NCBI GenBank assembly: GCA_030762175.1
Contig: CM060838.1
Span: 16,785,501 to 16,849,500 of the forward strand
DNA from: Metallyticus violacea
Lineage: Eukaryota > Arthropoda > Insecta > Mantodea > Metallyticidae
Length of the DNA stretch: 64,000 bases
Direction: 5' to 3'
Below, piece by piece: positions 1 to 13,500 of the stretch (positions are counted from its first letter, which is position 1; every line of letters begins with the position of its first letter). The translations under genes were made by a program, and so were the position numbers. The notes beneath the pieces are model-generated. The model was not told where the DNA came from. It made no database searches and saw nothing but the letters and a program-made list of their open reading frames with translations.

Positions 1-1930
1 TAGGGAACATGAGATCGCCGTTATATGTCCTCCAGTAACTTCATGAACTATTGGTGAGACCGGCTCCCTGTGAACACTTTTGCAATCAGTTCAATGGAAA
101 ACTAGTTCAACGCGTGTAAATGTGTGTATAATCTCGCTGGAACTGAAATAATACTTAGCAAAACTGAATTTCAGAATACATTCCCCAACGAGAGAGAGAG
201 AGAAAAAAATGATACGAAAAGATTTTTTAGCACACAAACGTTGTAAACCGCCATTTAAAACACTATACGTGCATGTTTATGGAGAGATGTGTAATAGGCT
301 TTGCTATGTACAGCAATCCAATTGAGTAAGCTGAGAGGACTTGCTTCATTCTTGTATATAATTCCCTCTTTCATCATATGTTCACATTCTAGATGGTAGA
401 ATATATTTTAATGTTAAAACGTACGAGGTAAAGCGCTTAAAATGCCAGAGGTATTACAGCTCAAGAAACCTTCTTACTAATTTTTGGTCTTTTATTACGA
501 AGAATATCTGTGAATTTTGGTTAAGCACCTTTTCATAACTTTGTAGCAATATTTTGCCAAGAGAAGATGCAACGTATTATCATACAAAACACTGATCATA
601 AACAGAACAGCTGTTTATATTGTTAGAAGGTATTTATCTACTCCACGAGACGCAAAAACTTCGTAAACTTGTACCATTACTTAGTCAGAAAATTCATCTT
701 CTTCATGCATATATAAACTTTATTCTAAAGCAAGCGTTGTACAAGATAATTTTAGAAACACAATGAAGATACAATTTTAAAGTAGCAAATGTATTTAGAA
801 CATGCTAAATAATTTTTTCAATGCAGGCACGGTTTAGATATTAAATGTTGTGAATTATTTCCTGCTACTGCAGAATAGTATTTATTTAAAAATGTTTTAG
901 TGAGTTTGTCTATTATAGATTTTTTATTATTTTGAGGTTTTATAATTTCGTAGTTTAATTGACCACTTTTATTTAGATTACAGTATATTATACATTCGAA
1001 GAAAATCAATCATAAAAGCTAAAATATGTACACATTTATAAATCATGCCAAGACACAAGAAGACAGTAGCTGTGAATTATACCTTTCTGGAATGAGCAAT
1101 TTTACTGGAAGTCTGTAAGAGTATCTGGGTATATCTGTTAGAGTTAGGTGTACCTATTTATTACTGCTGAAAGCCTTCGTTCTGCTTAAACTTCTGGTTT
1201 CATTGTTATTAAATGAATAATTTGGTGAAATTTAACTTAATTCCACTGAAAAAGGGAACAGTTGGATGTAACTGGGGGTATTTTAGTTAAAAAAGTATTA
1301 TTATTATTGTTGCTATTTCTATTTGTGTGTTTGTGCAGTTGTGCAAATATCGTGTTCTGTGAAGTTATAATTATTTAGAAATAGCTATAAAATGTATATC
1401 TTAATTCGTTTCTTTGAAATGTTAAGTTGATAATCTAGGTCATCTATTGTGCTTATTCGATCAGCTTAACTTTCCAGGACCTCCATGGAGTTGACAACAA
1501 GGGAAGTTTTGTACAAACTAAACTTTTATATTTGTTCTTAATTCGCAAGAGTTCCTTCAGCTAGATGTTTCGAACATTTGTTTTTTAAGTCTATAAGGTT
1601 AGGGAGAGTTAGATTTAGACAGCAATTTGACAGCTCCTTGTGCAGTTTTTTTTTTTACCCAAAGAAATTAAACCCCTTTTAAAGTGAAATAAAATGAAAA
1701 GAATGGAGTTACTTAGTTACTGTAAATCATCTGATATTTAACTCTGTTAGCCTTAATCTATTTTGACTAATTTTCAACAATGTTTATATGAATAAAATAC
1801 TCCACGGAGGCCACTGAAAATTCCAGCTGACAGTATTTTGATGTAAGTAAGACGAAAGTTGTTCAAAAAGTGTTACTGTATGACTCTGTGTCGCTGTGCA
1901 TGCTATGACAAACAGATGTGCAGAATTTGC
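1..1930. other. AT-rich non-coding DNA
   Basis: No coding region, RNA gene or recognisable transposon is visible on either strand. There is a short GA microsatellite near 190-203. The only open stretches are under 65 codons and low in complexity. Confidence 0.6.
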
Positions 1931-1939
1931 ATAAAAATA

Positions 1940-2440
1940 GAATGGTGGGGCTTTTAGTGGATTGGAGGTGTGGGGATCAGACTAGCACTAACTTACGAGA
2001 GGCCTTCCCCAGTACCAAGACTTCACTTTCTGCGTCCAGCCCCCCAACTGGGAGCGAAGTCCATCGAGGTAGCCGCACTGAAACACGCATCCAATCAGCG
2101 CACAACCACTCATCACCAGCCAATCAGCGACACCCGCCGCTAGCGCCATCTTCACTGCGCCACCGCCACCGCAGACCCCGCAGGTTGGCGGCACACGGCT
2201 CCCTGACTTTTGAGGGGGGGAGTGTTTGGGGGTTTCAGTGAAGGGGCGGGGGCGAGGATCCAGCATAGAATTTGGAAAAAACGGTATACACACAACGACT
2301 TCAGAAAACACATAATCGAGGCCAAGACTACTACACGGGGCAAGGGTTAGATCTTGCCGCGCGTTTCAAAGACCCTCATCTACATCTAGCGGGTCCCGCT
2401 GCAGCTCCGTCTTCTACAACCTCCCCGAACATTCTACAGT
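1940..2440. promoter_or_regulatory. CpG-rich island with CCAAT, YY1-like and GC boxes (candidate promoter)
   Basis: This block is clearly richer in G+C than its AT-rich surroundings. By hand count there are 26 CpG dinucleotides in 2041-2400. It contains two identical CCAATCAGCG boxes at 2091-2100 and 2120-2129, which fit NF-Y sites. A GCCATCTT motif at 2145-2152 fits a YY1 core on the opposite strand. A GGGGCGGGGGCG motif at 2243-2254 fits an Sp1/KLF GC box. An inverted CCAAT (ATTGG) lies near 1961. This set and spacing are typical of TATA-less broad promoters in animals. The direction of transcription is not fixed by the sequence; both overlapping open frames of about 107 codons (1918-2241 plus, 1988-2311 minus) look like by-products of the GC content. 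Alternatives are a GC-rich repeat or a 5' exon. Confidence 0.45.
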
Positions 2441-2499
2441 TGTTCTCTCTTTCTCTCTTGTTAAAAAAACGACACGCCTTGTAAGCATAAACGAATGTT

Positions 2500-4010
2500 A
2501 CATATCTTCGCAATCTTAACTTTGTATTACTCTAAAAGTTGTCATCGCATTTTTTATGTTCATATATGTCGGCTCATTGTACGCAGAAGAGAAAAGTGAA
2601 TTTTGAATTAAAATGTGATATTCGCTTAGATATACAACATACTCAAAATGGTTTTCACCATACGCCTCAAACATAAGAAGGTGCTTCACTGGCGTTCTGC
2701 TGGTTCATTTGTCTGTTTGAGGGAATGAGCTAGCTACAATTCTAAGTTACGAACTTGAAGATATTTACATCTGTAGTCACAGAGCAGTATCTTGTGCTCT
2801 TTTCCACGCACAACAATGCAGATAATGCCCGGTTAACATAAGCTATGTTTGTTATTGCAATATAGGGAAACATGTAGAAACTATAACATCAAAATTGAGA
2901 ATGACAGACATTTGAATGAGATTTCAGTACATAATGAAAAATGAAATTAGTACAGAAAATCCTCTCTAGTTGGATTCGCTATCTCCTAGACAAATAATGA
3001 TAGGAATAACATTTAAATTACTCTATGTTGAACATCCCTTATGGATAGCAGTTTAGAACTGAATGCTATTGAATTTTAATTTATATTTATACGGCCATTA
3101 TCAAGAAAGGAGTGAGAACCTTTTCCTACATTTTTTCCTTCAGTTTATGATGGAAGAGTGGAGTGAAAAAGTATACCTTTAATTTGTATGAACAATAGGA
3201 GTAAGTGTAAGTTAGTGGGATTAAAGTAGAAGAAAGTAAAAAGCTATTGAACGTCTTTTTAACAGCGTGAGCCGTAAGGAAAACTGCACAGAGTTCATAT
3301 TTCTAAATAAATCGTTACCAACATAATGCTCACAAAACTTTTAACTATAAGTGCATGGGAAGAAAACTTCAGTGCAAAAAGAAAGATGTGGTTGGTTAGA
3401 TCGTTTCCACAAACAATAATTAAACTTTTATTTTGGACACTTCGTTACGTTGGACACTTTTTAACTAACCATAGGGGTGAAGGTTAGAGAGATTTTACTC
3501 TATTTGTACATAGATAATGAACCAAAGTTGCGGCATGATGGAAAATAGCTACAAGATAATTTGTACAAGAATATGAGCTCTTGTTTCAAACATGTCCTTT
3601 TTTACACTTTTAGTTTAAAATAATTATAATTTTTTTAAAAAAAACGAATCAAAAGAATCAGTCTGAATGGACTTCAGAAAATTCAGAACTTGGTTAGATT
3701 TACAATGCAAAGTACAAATTAATTTTAAAAAATGGCCAAATCCTAGAAAATCCTTTCTCAACTAAGACAATGCTCCAAAAAGTTCTACCAAATGGGCTTT
3801 AATACATCTCCTAATCTGAAAATTTTCAGAACTGTTTCCTAATTATCATTTAATACTTTTTATCTCTTGGGTTGATGACGTTCCTAGCATTTTCTGACTA
3901 TTATAAACGTTTTTATTTGAGATGTACATAATTTATAAATTACTCAGTAATGTACTATTCACTCTCTCCTCATGTTGAATGTAAAAATTCTTGTCCATGT
4001 TTTCTTTGTT
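2500..4010. other. AT-rich non-coding DNA
   Basis: No supported gene or named repeat. If the island at 1.94-2.44 kb is a promoter firing rightward, this stretch would be a first exon or intron, but no clear splice pair with an open frame was found. Confidence 0.5.
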
Positions 4011-4810
4011 TGTTTTTTTTAGAATGGAGTTCCACGTCTGAAGAAATCTGCTGCTTTGGAGTTGAAGAAATCCTCAAGCCAAGTTTGTAAGGCGGCTTTG
4101 TTATCGAATAAGTTTCCTCGAATATTTTTGATCAGAAATAGAAAAAGTGGAAGTCTGAGGACGTAAGATCAGGAGAATATGAAAGATTTGGAATCACTTC
4201 CCAACCAAGTCCTGAATTGCTGCTTTTGTGACATTAGCGGAGTGTGGACATGCATTATCGTGCTGAAATAGCACTTCATGCAGTCTTCTACTCTTACGGC
4301 CGCAAGGCATCTGAGTTATTGACAGTACACTTTTACAGCTAGTACACGATGCCTTCTTTATCCCACCAGACGCATAACAGCATCATCTGTGGACGGGCAG
4401 AAAAATTTGCACGGGATGTTGCTTTTTTGTTAGAACTCAGGCATTTTTTTTTAATGTTGACATACAGGACCATTTTTCGACACCAGTAATACTCTTGGAT
4501 AGGAATGATCGATGTTGTTCACGAGCTAATCGACGACGAGCAAGCAGAAGGTGCAAATGGCCACCCTCATATTTCTGTTGTTTTCACTTAAAGTGTGCGG
4601 TACTTATAACGGGATTTTTTAATCTTGTCCACAGAATGCTAATGTTGCACTGATTGATTGGTCACAATTAACTACATTTGCTAATTCTCGGATTGACTGA
4701 CATAGGTATCACGTATTAAAGAATTCAGAAAGTGTTCATCAACGCCTTCCATCTTCCTCTTTACAAGAACACTCCAAATAACGAATGGCAGATGACAAAA
4801 GGTAAACAAT
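4003..4810 (-). pseudogene. Mariner (DD34D) transposase pseudogene
   Basis: Translating the minus strand in shifting frames gives the blocks of a mariner transposase in order: a degraded helix-turn-helix region near 4640-4790; ITGVEKW near 4465-4490, aligning with the family's TGDEKW; a stretch reading MLLCVWWDKEGIVYY near 4335-4385; HDNACPHSANVTK near 4225-4262; SPDLTSSDFHFF near 4140-4180; and the family's C-terminal FFNSK-ADFFRRG block near 4025-4060. Known mariners cleave and rejoin DNA with three aspartates. Here the first is changed to valine, while the second (HDN) and third (SSD) remain. Several frameshifts and stops are present, so the copy is dead. Terminal inverted repeats were not resolved; an A-rich run flanks the C-terminal end at 4003-4020. 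Confidence 0.8.
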
Positions 4811-4819
4811 GTTCTAGCA

Positions 4820-7800
4820 GCGCAGTGTTATGATGACGAACAAAAACACTTTGAATTAATACATCAACGAAAAGAAACTGAATAAAGAAAAAATAATTTA
4901 TTTACAATGTTTTTCGAAGGCACAGATCAATATTAGGTAAAGTTTGAGTTTGATTGTAAAGAATAAGCCAGACATTTATGCAAACTACCTGCATTTCAAC
5001 CTTTGTTATTGTAGAAATTTTTATCTGTAGTCTTAAAACACCCAAAAGGAGCGCTGAACTACACTTAATAATGAAATGTCATCAAAATACACAAGACAAA
5101 AGACTTTCGTGAATTCAACCCAAGACTGCCTTCAATTGGTGTGAAGGTAAAATAATAAAAAAATGAAGATTGCAACAAATTTACTGTTGAAAGTTAAAGC
5201 TTTTAAAGCTATAGTGCAAAACTGTCGTTAAGGATAATGAGGGCATAATGCAGAACGACAAATATTGAGAAATGGTTTCTTAGAAGATAGACCATTCATT
5301 TGAATATTTACTGTAGATAGTTTATTTCATGATAGAACTATTGCAATAACACCAATGCGTTTCAAGCGAATACAGTTACTTCGCTTGTTATTTCTTTTTT
5401 GTTTATTTTGTTTTTAAAGTAGCAGGTTTAATATTCTTTGCTTTTCTACAGATTAATGTTCAATATGTTAATTTGTGAAAGTAAAAACAATTTATACCTC
5501 TGTCGTTCTTAGGAAACTAAATGCACAGTGAGAAAATAAATTATACGTTTTATTGTTCAACAGCAGTAATATTGCATTTAGAAGATAGCCAAGCTTTACT
5601 TTGTTAGTTTCAATGACCACATCCAAGTTTTAAACCTTTATTGAGAATAAAATACTATACTTTTTGAACCGAAAAGAAAAACTTCAATATAACAAATTAA
5701 AATATAATGTAAAACAATATTAAGGGTTGCAAACAGATCTAATAAGGGTTTTTACATTGTTTCGCAATGTTTGAAACTAGACGCCTTAACTATTCCTGTA
5801 GATATTACGACGTAGGAGAACAGAGGAACTAATTGAACACGTAGATTACAAATTAAATTTACCGAAATATTTTACGATAAGATACAAAACATTTTAAGCT
5901 TGTGGACGACAAGCGTTAGGTGCTGAAGCCTTCCTTTGTTTTCTAAACAAGCGTCAATATATGACTGCACCATAACTTGAATGAGCTTATGATTTTACGT
6001 TATCGCAATATTTTTTTTTTTAACTTCGCAATACTTGCATGTACAGATGTATAGCACGGAACCTCACGAAACAAAATGAGCTAGCAATCAAGCAAATCTG
6101 TTATAGTGATGATGAGATTTGCTTTTGGAAGTGCTAGTTTGGCATTCAATATTTTTATACGAATTCGTGTAACATTAAACATTTATTATTCAATTGCAAT
6201 TAATATAAAAATAAATATTTTACCTGTTTATGTCATTTAGAATAACCCAAACTCACTGTATTAATTGTTATGCAAAAATGAACAGTCGCAGCCCAAGAGT
6301 TCTTTAAAAAGTTTAAATAAATAGACCTTATGTTAAAATTAAAATATTAGGTCTAATTAACTTACTGCATATATGTGGCTATATATGCAAAAGGTGAAAG
6401 AAAAATCGTGTTATTTTTATGAAATTGTATGCATATAAATGGAAGGAAATGTTTCATTTGATATTCAAAACTAATGAATTTTGTATTTGTTCTTTGAAAA
6501 TATATGTAAAACATTATAGGTAGGTTTAAAAAGCTTCATTCAGTAGTAAACCTTTCGGAAAGCATTGAGAAATGTACTCTTAGTTGTGGATTGACGATAA
6601 ATCACCATTATCACTTTACCGACACATGAGCCAGACCTATGCATCGCTGATTTTTAATTTTAGAACCGCAATGTATGTTAGAAAATATTCTATAGCGCTT
6701 GGTTTTTAACTGTTGTTCAAACATTTCATCCAGCCTCTTCTTATAATTGCCTAAAAAAAAAGAACCGAGAAAAACACTACAAAAGAGATTAGGATATTTC
6801 TGGGAGCCTGTTCTCGGTTGAAATGCTGTGCCAGCAGAAAATGTTTGCACGAGTACTACGTCAGAAGTACCGAAGTTTCGCCGATGTGATCGAGGATAGT
6901 TGTGTACACATGTATAAACGGTAGACCTCCTTTTTAAAATGAAATGCTGACTTTTGGGGATGGAGCCATTCTTTTCAGTGATCCTAAAGCAGTCTCTGAA
7001 GTTGTTGTTTGAGAAGTATGGTGTTTGAAAAAAACGTAAGAGCACCCCATATGACTCCTTAATTTCACTTATTTAGGCGATGTAAACATTGGCATAATGT
7101 GTTGTATTTTGTGAGAAAATTACAGTACGGAACTAGGTTGACGGAGCTACATTCGCGGGCCCCTGGTCCTTTGAAACACGCAGGACACCGAACAGGGGAA
7201 AGAGAGAAAGAGAAAGCAATACATTAAGCTTAGGATGCCTCAAATTTTTATTCCCGTTTTTGGATATGCTGATATTGATCTGACTTTTGTTCGAGCCTTC
7301 TGGCAGTTAAGTACTGGCCAAGATAGCGGCCGTCTGTGCACATAAAACTATTCAATTTTTTACTAAATGTACTTACTAAACAATTTATTTAAATACTAAA
7401 CATAATTCTACCCATACTTCTAAGGAATGAAAATTGAGACAGCAACACAGAAAACAGACTATGGTCGTTTTGGAAACACACACAGGGAAATGATTTGGGC
7501 ACAAGACAAATAAAGAAAGCACCCTTCTATTCAAACCAGTTCTTATAATATTACACTAAACTACATCTACACTAAAGAGTCACAGTTATACAACACAAAA
7601 TGTTATATCTAATTTTTCTGCCACATCTAGATAAGATTTAAGGGGATTTCAATACTTATGTCTACTGTCATTCATTCCATTTTACATGAAATGTTTTTGA
7701 AAGAAGAAGCAGATTTTCAAAGCTGCTCACTCTTTTTTTATTCATTAAGTATTATCATTTTAAAAATATGATCCACAAAAATGGAAAGGAAACGATGCTG

Positions 7801-10050
7801 CACCACCAGTGACGCTATCCTTAGGAACACACTATATGGACTTAAAAGTACAAAACAAACACCGTACAACATAGAAAAGAAATATTAGTACATAATTATC
7901 AGCATGTTTGAGAAAAATTTTCTTTCTTATATTTAACGTCCTTAATAGTACTAGTGCAATACAAGCAAAAACATTAATATCAACACATTATTATATAAAC
8001 ATAGATGTTTAAAATACTACTGTCATCTGCTGAACCTTTCGTAATTATAATTAAATTCAGTACGATATACTTTTCTGTTTAAATCAGAGATGAAATAGCA
8101 ATCTGAACAAATTTTTAAACATAACTGCTGCAATTCAAAGAAAATATGATGTTAGCTATTATACCATATTTCCAAATGAACTTGTGAGCCTTTTAGAGAA
8201 CTTTCAGCGTTTCCTAACTGCCTCAAAATGACGTTTTTACTTATATATTTAGTAAAATATTATATTAATGTTACAAATTATGTGTACTGGTATTAAGCAT
8301 CTACTACATTGCGATTTTATGATAGTTAAAACTATACATTTATTTTATTAAGTTAAGTCCTTTAACCTTACTAGTTATTATGGCCTATTTTATATATTAT
8401 CACCTATTTCAATGTAAAAGCACATTTTATCACAGTAATGTTCATACACAATTTTATTCCGGTTAATGTCGCATAAGAATTATTATTATTTATTAAGTTT
8501 CTGTTTAATATATATGTAAAATTGTGCTATTGTATTCCACTATTCTTGATGTTAAAATAATAGTCAAAATAACAATGATAATGATTGTCAGTACTAATTT
8601 AACACTAACCCAAATTTCAATGGCACATAAATGCTATCCGAAAACCATCCATCCATCCACCCACCCACTCATTCATCTCAAATTTATCGGTGTCCTCTTG
8701 GGTGTAGTTATGATTTTAAGCAAAACAAAATGTTGCGACATCTGTCATACCTTTAGAGAGAATCTTGAGTTGCACATAAACAGTTTTTCTTTGTGCCAGC
8801 ATAAAATATTACTAAAATATGGACCTACGCGAAGAGTGAGACAGAACTTTGCTTTTACAAAACTAGTGTATAATTGAGTGTAAAGAAAGTAAGATGGAAG
8901 GAAGCTCTTCAAGTGATTTTCACCACCATATTTAATTTGTGGATAAAGCTGCAGTTGATAATTAAACAGTTTCCAGACCAGATGAAGCCGTTTTCGATCT
9001 TATCAATTAAACCAAAATCTATTATTCTAATCTCCATGACCAAATGGGTCCTAGTATAGAGTTGCTTACGTAATAATAAATTGAAACTGTAATAACGTTT
9101 TTATACAAATATTTTCAAGCTCGTTACTTGACGATTATAATAAATAGGATTTTAATTCATCTAATAATTCTTAGAAGCATTTACTAAAAATTGGCATTGA
9201 CTTCTATAAAACGAAAAGTAAATAAAATGAGTAAAAATGACATCCAAATCAGTAGATTTTCTCGTTAAAACGTAGAAGTAATTAAAAGCAACGTTCACCC
9301 TTTTGCCCTCAACTTGGAGGGCTTATGACTTACATATATCCCTTACCAAATAACTAAGAAAATTATTTTCGGCATTAAGGTTGCAAAATAAATCTGTTAT
9401 ACAGATAATTAAAAATGCACAATTCCCTTATGTAGCGATATACTCGGAAAAAACAACATTGTATTGTGTTTATCATTCTTGATTTGTTAAAAAGTTGGGT
9501 ATTAGTACATGAACTATTGAAGTGTGGTTAAACTGAATGAACATATCAGCAGCTGTGCTTTGTAGGTTAGATAAAAACGTGAATTTCACTAATGGAGAAA
9601 TCGTTTTGAAATAGGTTTATTATCACCTTATTTTCATTTAACGGGAACATAAAGAAATGAATGCTCCAGTTTAAATAATATATAATATTGGATATTTTAA
9701 GATGCTCTTCTCTAATTAATATATGTGTATTCTTTTATTGTCTCGTAATTATGTGCATTTAGTGATTTAAAACAAGAGTTGGTGCAACTGAAATTTAGAT
9801 GAACAGCAAGCGCAACATCTGAAGATCGTAGCATGGCTTGTGTTGTGTATGAGGAAGAAAACGAAACCTTTTGAAGTGAAAAGATATAGGCATAAAATAT
9901 TAAGAATTTAATATACTTATTAAAGCAAATTATTTTTAATTTTTGTGAGAGAAGTAAGGTAGGAGTTACTTTTTTGAATAGATCAATCTATTCATCCATG
10001 ACATATACACGTCATTAAAATTAAATAAATCTGCACTTAAACCGATAAAT
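4820..10050. other. AT-rich non-coding DNA
   Basis: Over 5 kb without a supported gene. The longest open frame, 6611-7045 on the minus strand (144 codons), shows no domain I recognise and has no clear coding character. The stretch around 7130-7330 is less AT-rich but shows no identifiable feature. The rest is A/T runs. Confidence 0.5.
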
Positions 10051-10058
10051 TTCTTCTT

Positions 10059-10216
10059 GTAGCTTATTTTTTTATATATCAAAAGCACCTGTACATATTT
10101 AATTTATTCTATGTAGCTTATTTTTTTTATTTCCCAAGCACCTGTACATATTTAATTTATTCTATGTAGCTTATTTTTTATTTCCAAAGCACCTGTACAT
10201 ATTTAATTTATTCTAT
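10059..10216. repeat. Minisatellite, three copies of a 51-54 bp unit
   Basis: Three head-to-tail copies lie at 10059-10112, 10113-10165 and 10166-10216. Each begins GTAGCTTATTTTTT and ends with the same 31 bases from AGCACCTGTAC to ATTTATTCTAT. The copies differ mainly in the length of the internal T run and a few bases after it. This pattern fits replication slippage or unequal exchange. Confidence 0.9.
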
Positions 10217-10446
10217 GTCTCGTAAGTGCTAAGTGTTTTGGTATCTTCTCTTTTTGGCAGCTATCTTCAATACATTTATTTCAGTGGTGTATCATGTGCA
10301 AATGTTATCGTAGAGAATGCGATAAACATGCTTTTATTTTGTAATATTAAGCTTCTTAACTATTTAGATACTTTGGTGACTAAAATATTTATACATAAAA
10401 GTAACAATTAAACATTAGCTAGCCGTATATAGGATGTTAGTCTTGA

Positions 10447-10528
10447 AAAATTCGGGTCGCGACGGGGTTTAAACCACGGATCTTAGGCCTTCTTTACTGA
10501 CGCTCTAACCAACCGATACACTACCGTG
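10447..10528 (-). repeat. tRNA-like relic
   Basis: The minus strand reads like a tRNA body: a D-arm/A-box segment (TCGGTTGGTTAGAGCG) is followed about 40 bases later by a T-arm/B-box segment (GGTTTAAACCCC). Acceptor-stem pairing is not convincing, so this is more likely a tRNA pseudogene or the head of an unclassified SINE than a working tRNA gene. Confidence 0.4.
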
Positions 10529-10529
10529 T

Positions 10530-13500
10530 CCTACAAATACGGAACCTCTCACACATGGTTTTTATACGAGTACATCTTTGGAACCTCCCTAAGATTTTCC
10601 TTACTGTGAGAGTTTCCTCTTAAGGAATAAATGTCTGGCAGCTGTTAAAGAAAAACTTAAGTACGTCACCAGTGTGTATAGAATCAGATGAAAGAGATGC
10701 GAGATTCCGTTCTTGAAGGTAGAGCTCAGAGCGCTAGTTTATTTGGTCCTTGAGAATTTCGGGATTATCAATGGAGATACATTCTGGTTTCTATTTGTGT
10801 AGTTTAAAGGTGATGCAAACAGCTTGAAAGTTTCACTGTTTGGTTATATTTTTCAGAAAACTTACAGGCAATTATGAGTTTAAAATGCATATTGTGGTTA
10901 CAAATTGACAGTGCTGTTCTGTATGTTGGAATGCAATATTATACATTTACTGGCTGGGTGATTCATTTATTATATATCCGTTTGTTGATAAAATTTTCTT
11001 ATCCTTGATGAAGGAATCATTGTTCTTACTTAAAATGGACATTATATAGATCTGTGTGTTGTTATCGCGTTAGCAATGTGCTTGCCTGAATCAAGAACTC
11101 AAGTTGGGTATCAACAATTACCTCTTTTCAACTAAGAGGGTAATCATTGCTTCGCAATGGACTACCCAGGAATTTTGAATACAAGTTGCCACAGCGTTGG
11201 ATAAGGCGACCCATTCAAAGGTATTGAAGTGGGTTATGCTTGACACGTTGTAAACACAAATGTAGTAGGATTGGGGTTCGCTATATATTACATAGTCAAA
11301 CGTTGGTGCGGTGTTATTTTCAGATGAGAGTTGGTACCACGTTGTAATAACAATCTATGACTTGGGAATTGGAAAGCATTACTTCTTGATTTGTTAAGTT
11401 AACCCGGAGATGAGAAGTAATGTGCAGTGTCGTGTCTCCTTTCCCACTCCATCTTCGGGAACAGCTGCGTCATCTTCCTGATTCCCGCTAGATTCTGTTA
11501 TTGTTTTGCCAGCTGAGATATTTTAAAATTTATTATCTGGGGCGAAAGGGGTTGAAGAATTAAACTAATTAAAATCACATCAATTGCTAAATAATATGCG
11601 AGGTGTATTGTTGTCCTCGATAAGTAAAATTCTTGGAATAAGAGATTATTGTAATGTTACAATATGTAGAGCGAATCGCGGACAGACGTGCTTGTGAATG
11701 CATATCCTCTTTAGCTAAGTTGATAATTATGACGATGTTTCTAAGTCTGTTGAAAAGTATAACAATATTTAGCTTCAGTTTAACTTTACGACTCTCGTGT
11801 ATTTATTCCCTAATACTTTCACGCAGTTTCAAGACGTCTTATATTTCCATTTAATTCTACTCGCGTTCTAATTCAAATGAAGTAATTATGTATGCGAACT
11901 CGCGTCTTAACAATAATCACGATAGATTTCTTACTACTGATTACGTGAACTGCTTTCCATGGAGATGTTTGACTGAGCGTGTAAAATTCGTTAATCTTGC
12001 TATGATGCAGGCACGTCTGTCGGTCTCGTGTTTCATTCCAGACAGCATTGTTGATGTTATTAGGCGCTTGCTATTCGTCAATTTTCTTAACTTTATGTTG
12101 CTTCTTTCTCTGATTGGTCTATTCATAATTTTTAGGGTTGTGTTTGTGTTCTGAAAAAAATCGTTACGTTTAAATTTGTGTGTATGTACATACAGGCCAA
12201 CAAACAAATTTTAAGTACACATTGTAGAAACACATATGATTTACAAACATATATTTAAATAAACCTGTGATTCAATATAGTTCAAATGAAAATTAATTAT
12301 GGGCTTCTGGGTGGAATTTCCCTTTCAGTATAAAGTATAATAAATTCCAAGTGGCATTTTATATTCATTAATTAAAACAGTGCTGATAATCCCATTTGTC
12401 TGGCTCTGCCTGTGGCTTGGATAAGGCGCGCAAATAGTGGTGAACAGGCCTCGACACTTTGACAAGATCTGCCCCTGTTGACTATTTTCTGAGGATGGAG
12501 GACAATGTTTTTGTTCTCCCACATTCTGCTAACTGAACCGAAATCGCCAATGCTATTGCAACCATCAACTGTGATAAGCAGCGAAATGTGTGGTCAGAAT
12601 TTGATTATATCCTGGGTCTCTGTTACGAGAAAACATTTGTGAAAAATAAGTGTAATTTTTATTCTATTGCATAGCTCCAAAGACACAATCGTTTAATTTG
12701 TACTAAAAAGTTCAAGGAATTATGAATATCTATGCAACTTACTATACAAACATTAGATGCACACTAGTAGAATTAGACAGCAGAGAATTGACTGTGATCT
12801 ATTGCTTCATTTCTAACAGATATTCTACTATTGCCTATCTTAATGAATATGCAACAATTGCCATATTTCAACACATTAAGGGTATGAAAAATAAGAAAAA
12901 CGAGTTTTATCGAAATCCCCTTGAATTATTAAAAGCGAGAAATAGGGAAAAGCCCACTAATATGCTCGGTTGTGCCTTTTATAGCTCTATACAATCAATT
13001 CTGAAATATCTGGTGTTTAATGCACTTAATATTATTTTTTTTAAAGAAAAAAGAACACTCCAGGCATCTAATTCGAACGGGAAATGAATCCGATTCGGCA
13101 ATTGGTAGTTAAAGCCCAGTTTTTGTTTTATGAAATGCTCTAATCACGAGAGGACGCTTTTTGGCAATAATAAACCTAATTCATTTGTGTTCCTTGATGT
13201 AAATTAATCCTTTTGCGTTGGAAGGTTATAGTGAAATGTACTGAGCTGCACGGGAAATGGAGCTAATCATGGGCACATTCCTCATGATGGTGATGATATT
13301 ATTATTAACCATTGTCGTCTCATGCTAGATCTTTATCTTAAGGGTGGTAAGTTGGTCGCCGTAACTGTTTTCTGCAGCCAGTAGGCCCGAGTATCGCTCT
13401 ATTACTTGTGCGTTTGATCCGGAAATCTCACCTCAATTTACGCACTTTTGAGGATTTCTTCCGAAGGATGTCCGCTCACCAATCTCGCAAGGAGAACTGA

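Noticed and set aside
1918..2311. Two 107-codon frames on opposite strands in the CpG island
   Set aside because: Overlapping open frames on both strands are expected where GC content suppresses stop codons; neither shows a domain.
6611..7045. 144-codon minus-strand open frame, the longest in the window
   Set aside because: No recognisable domain, no transposon motif and no splice context. At this AT content one or a few frames of this length are plausible by chance in 64 kb.
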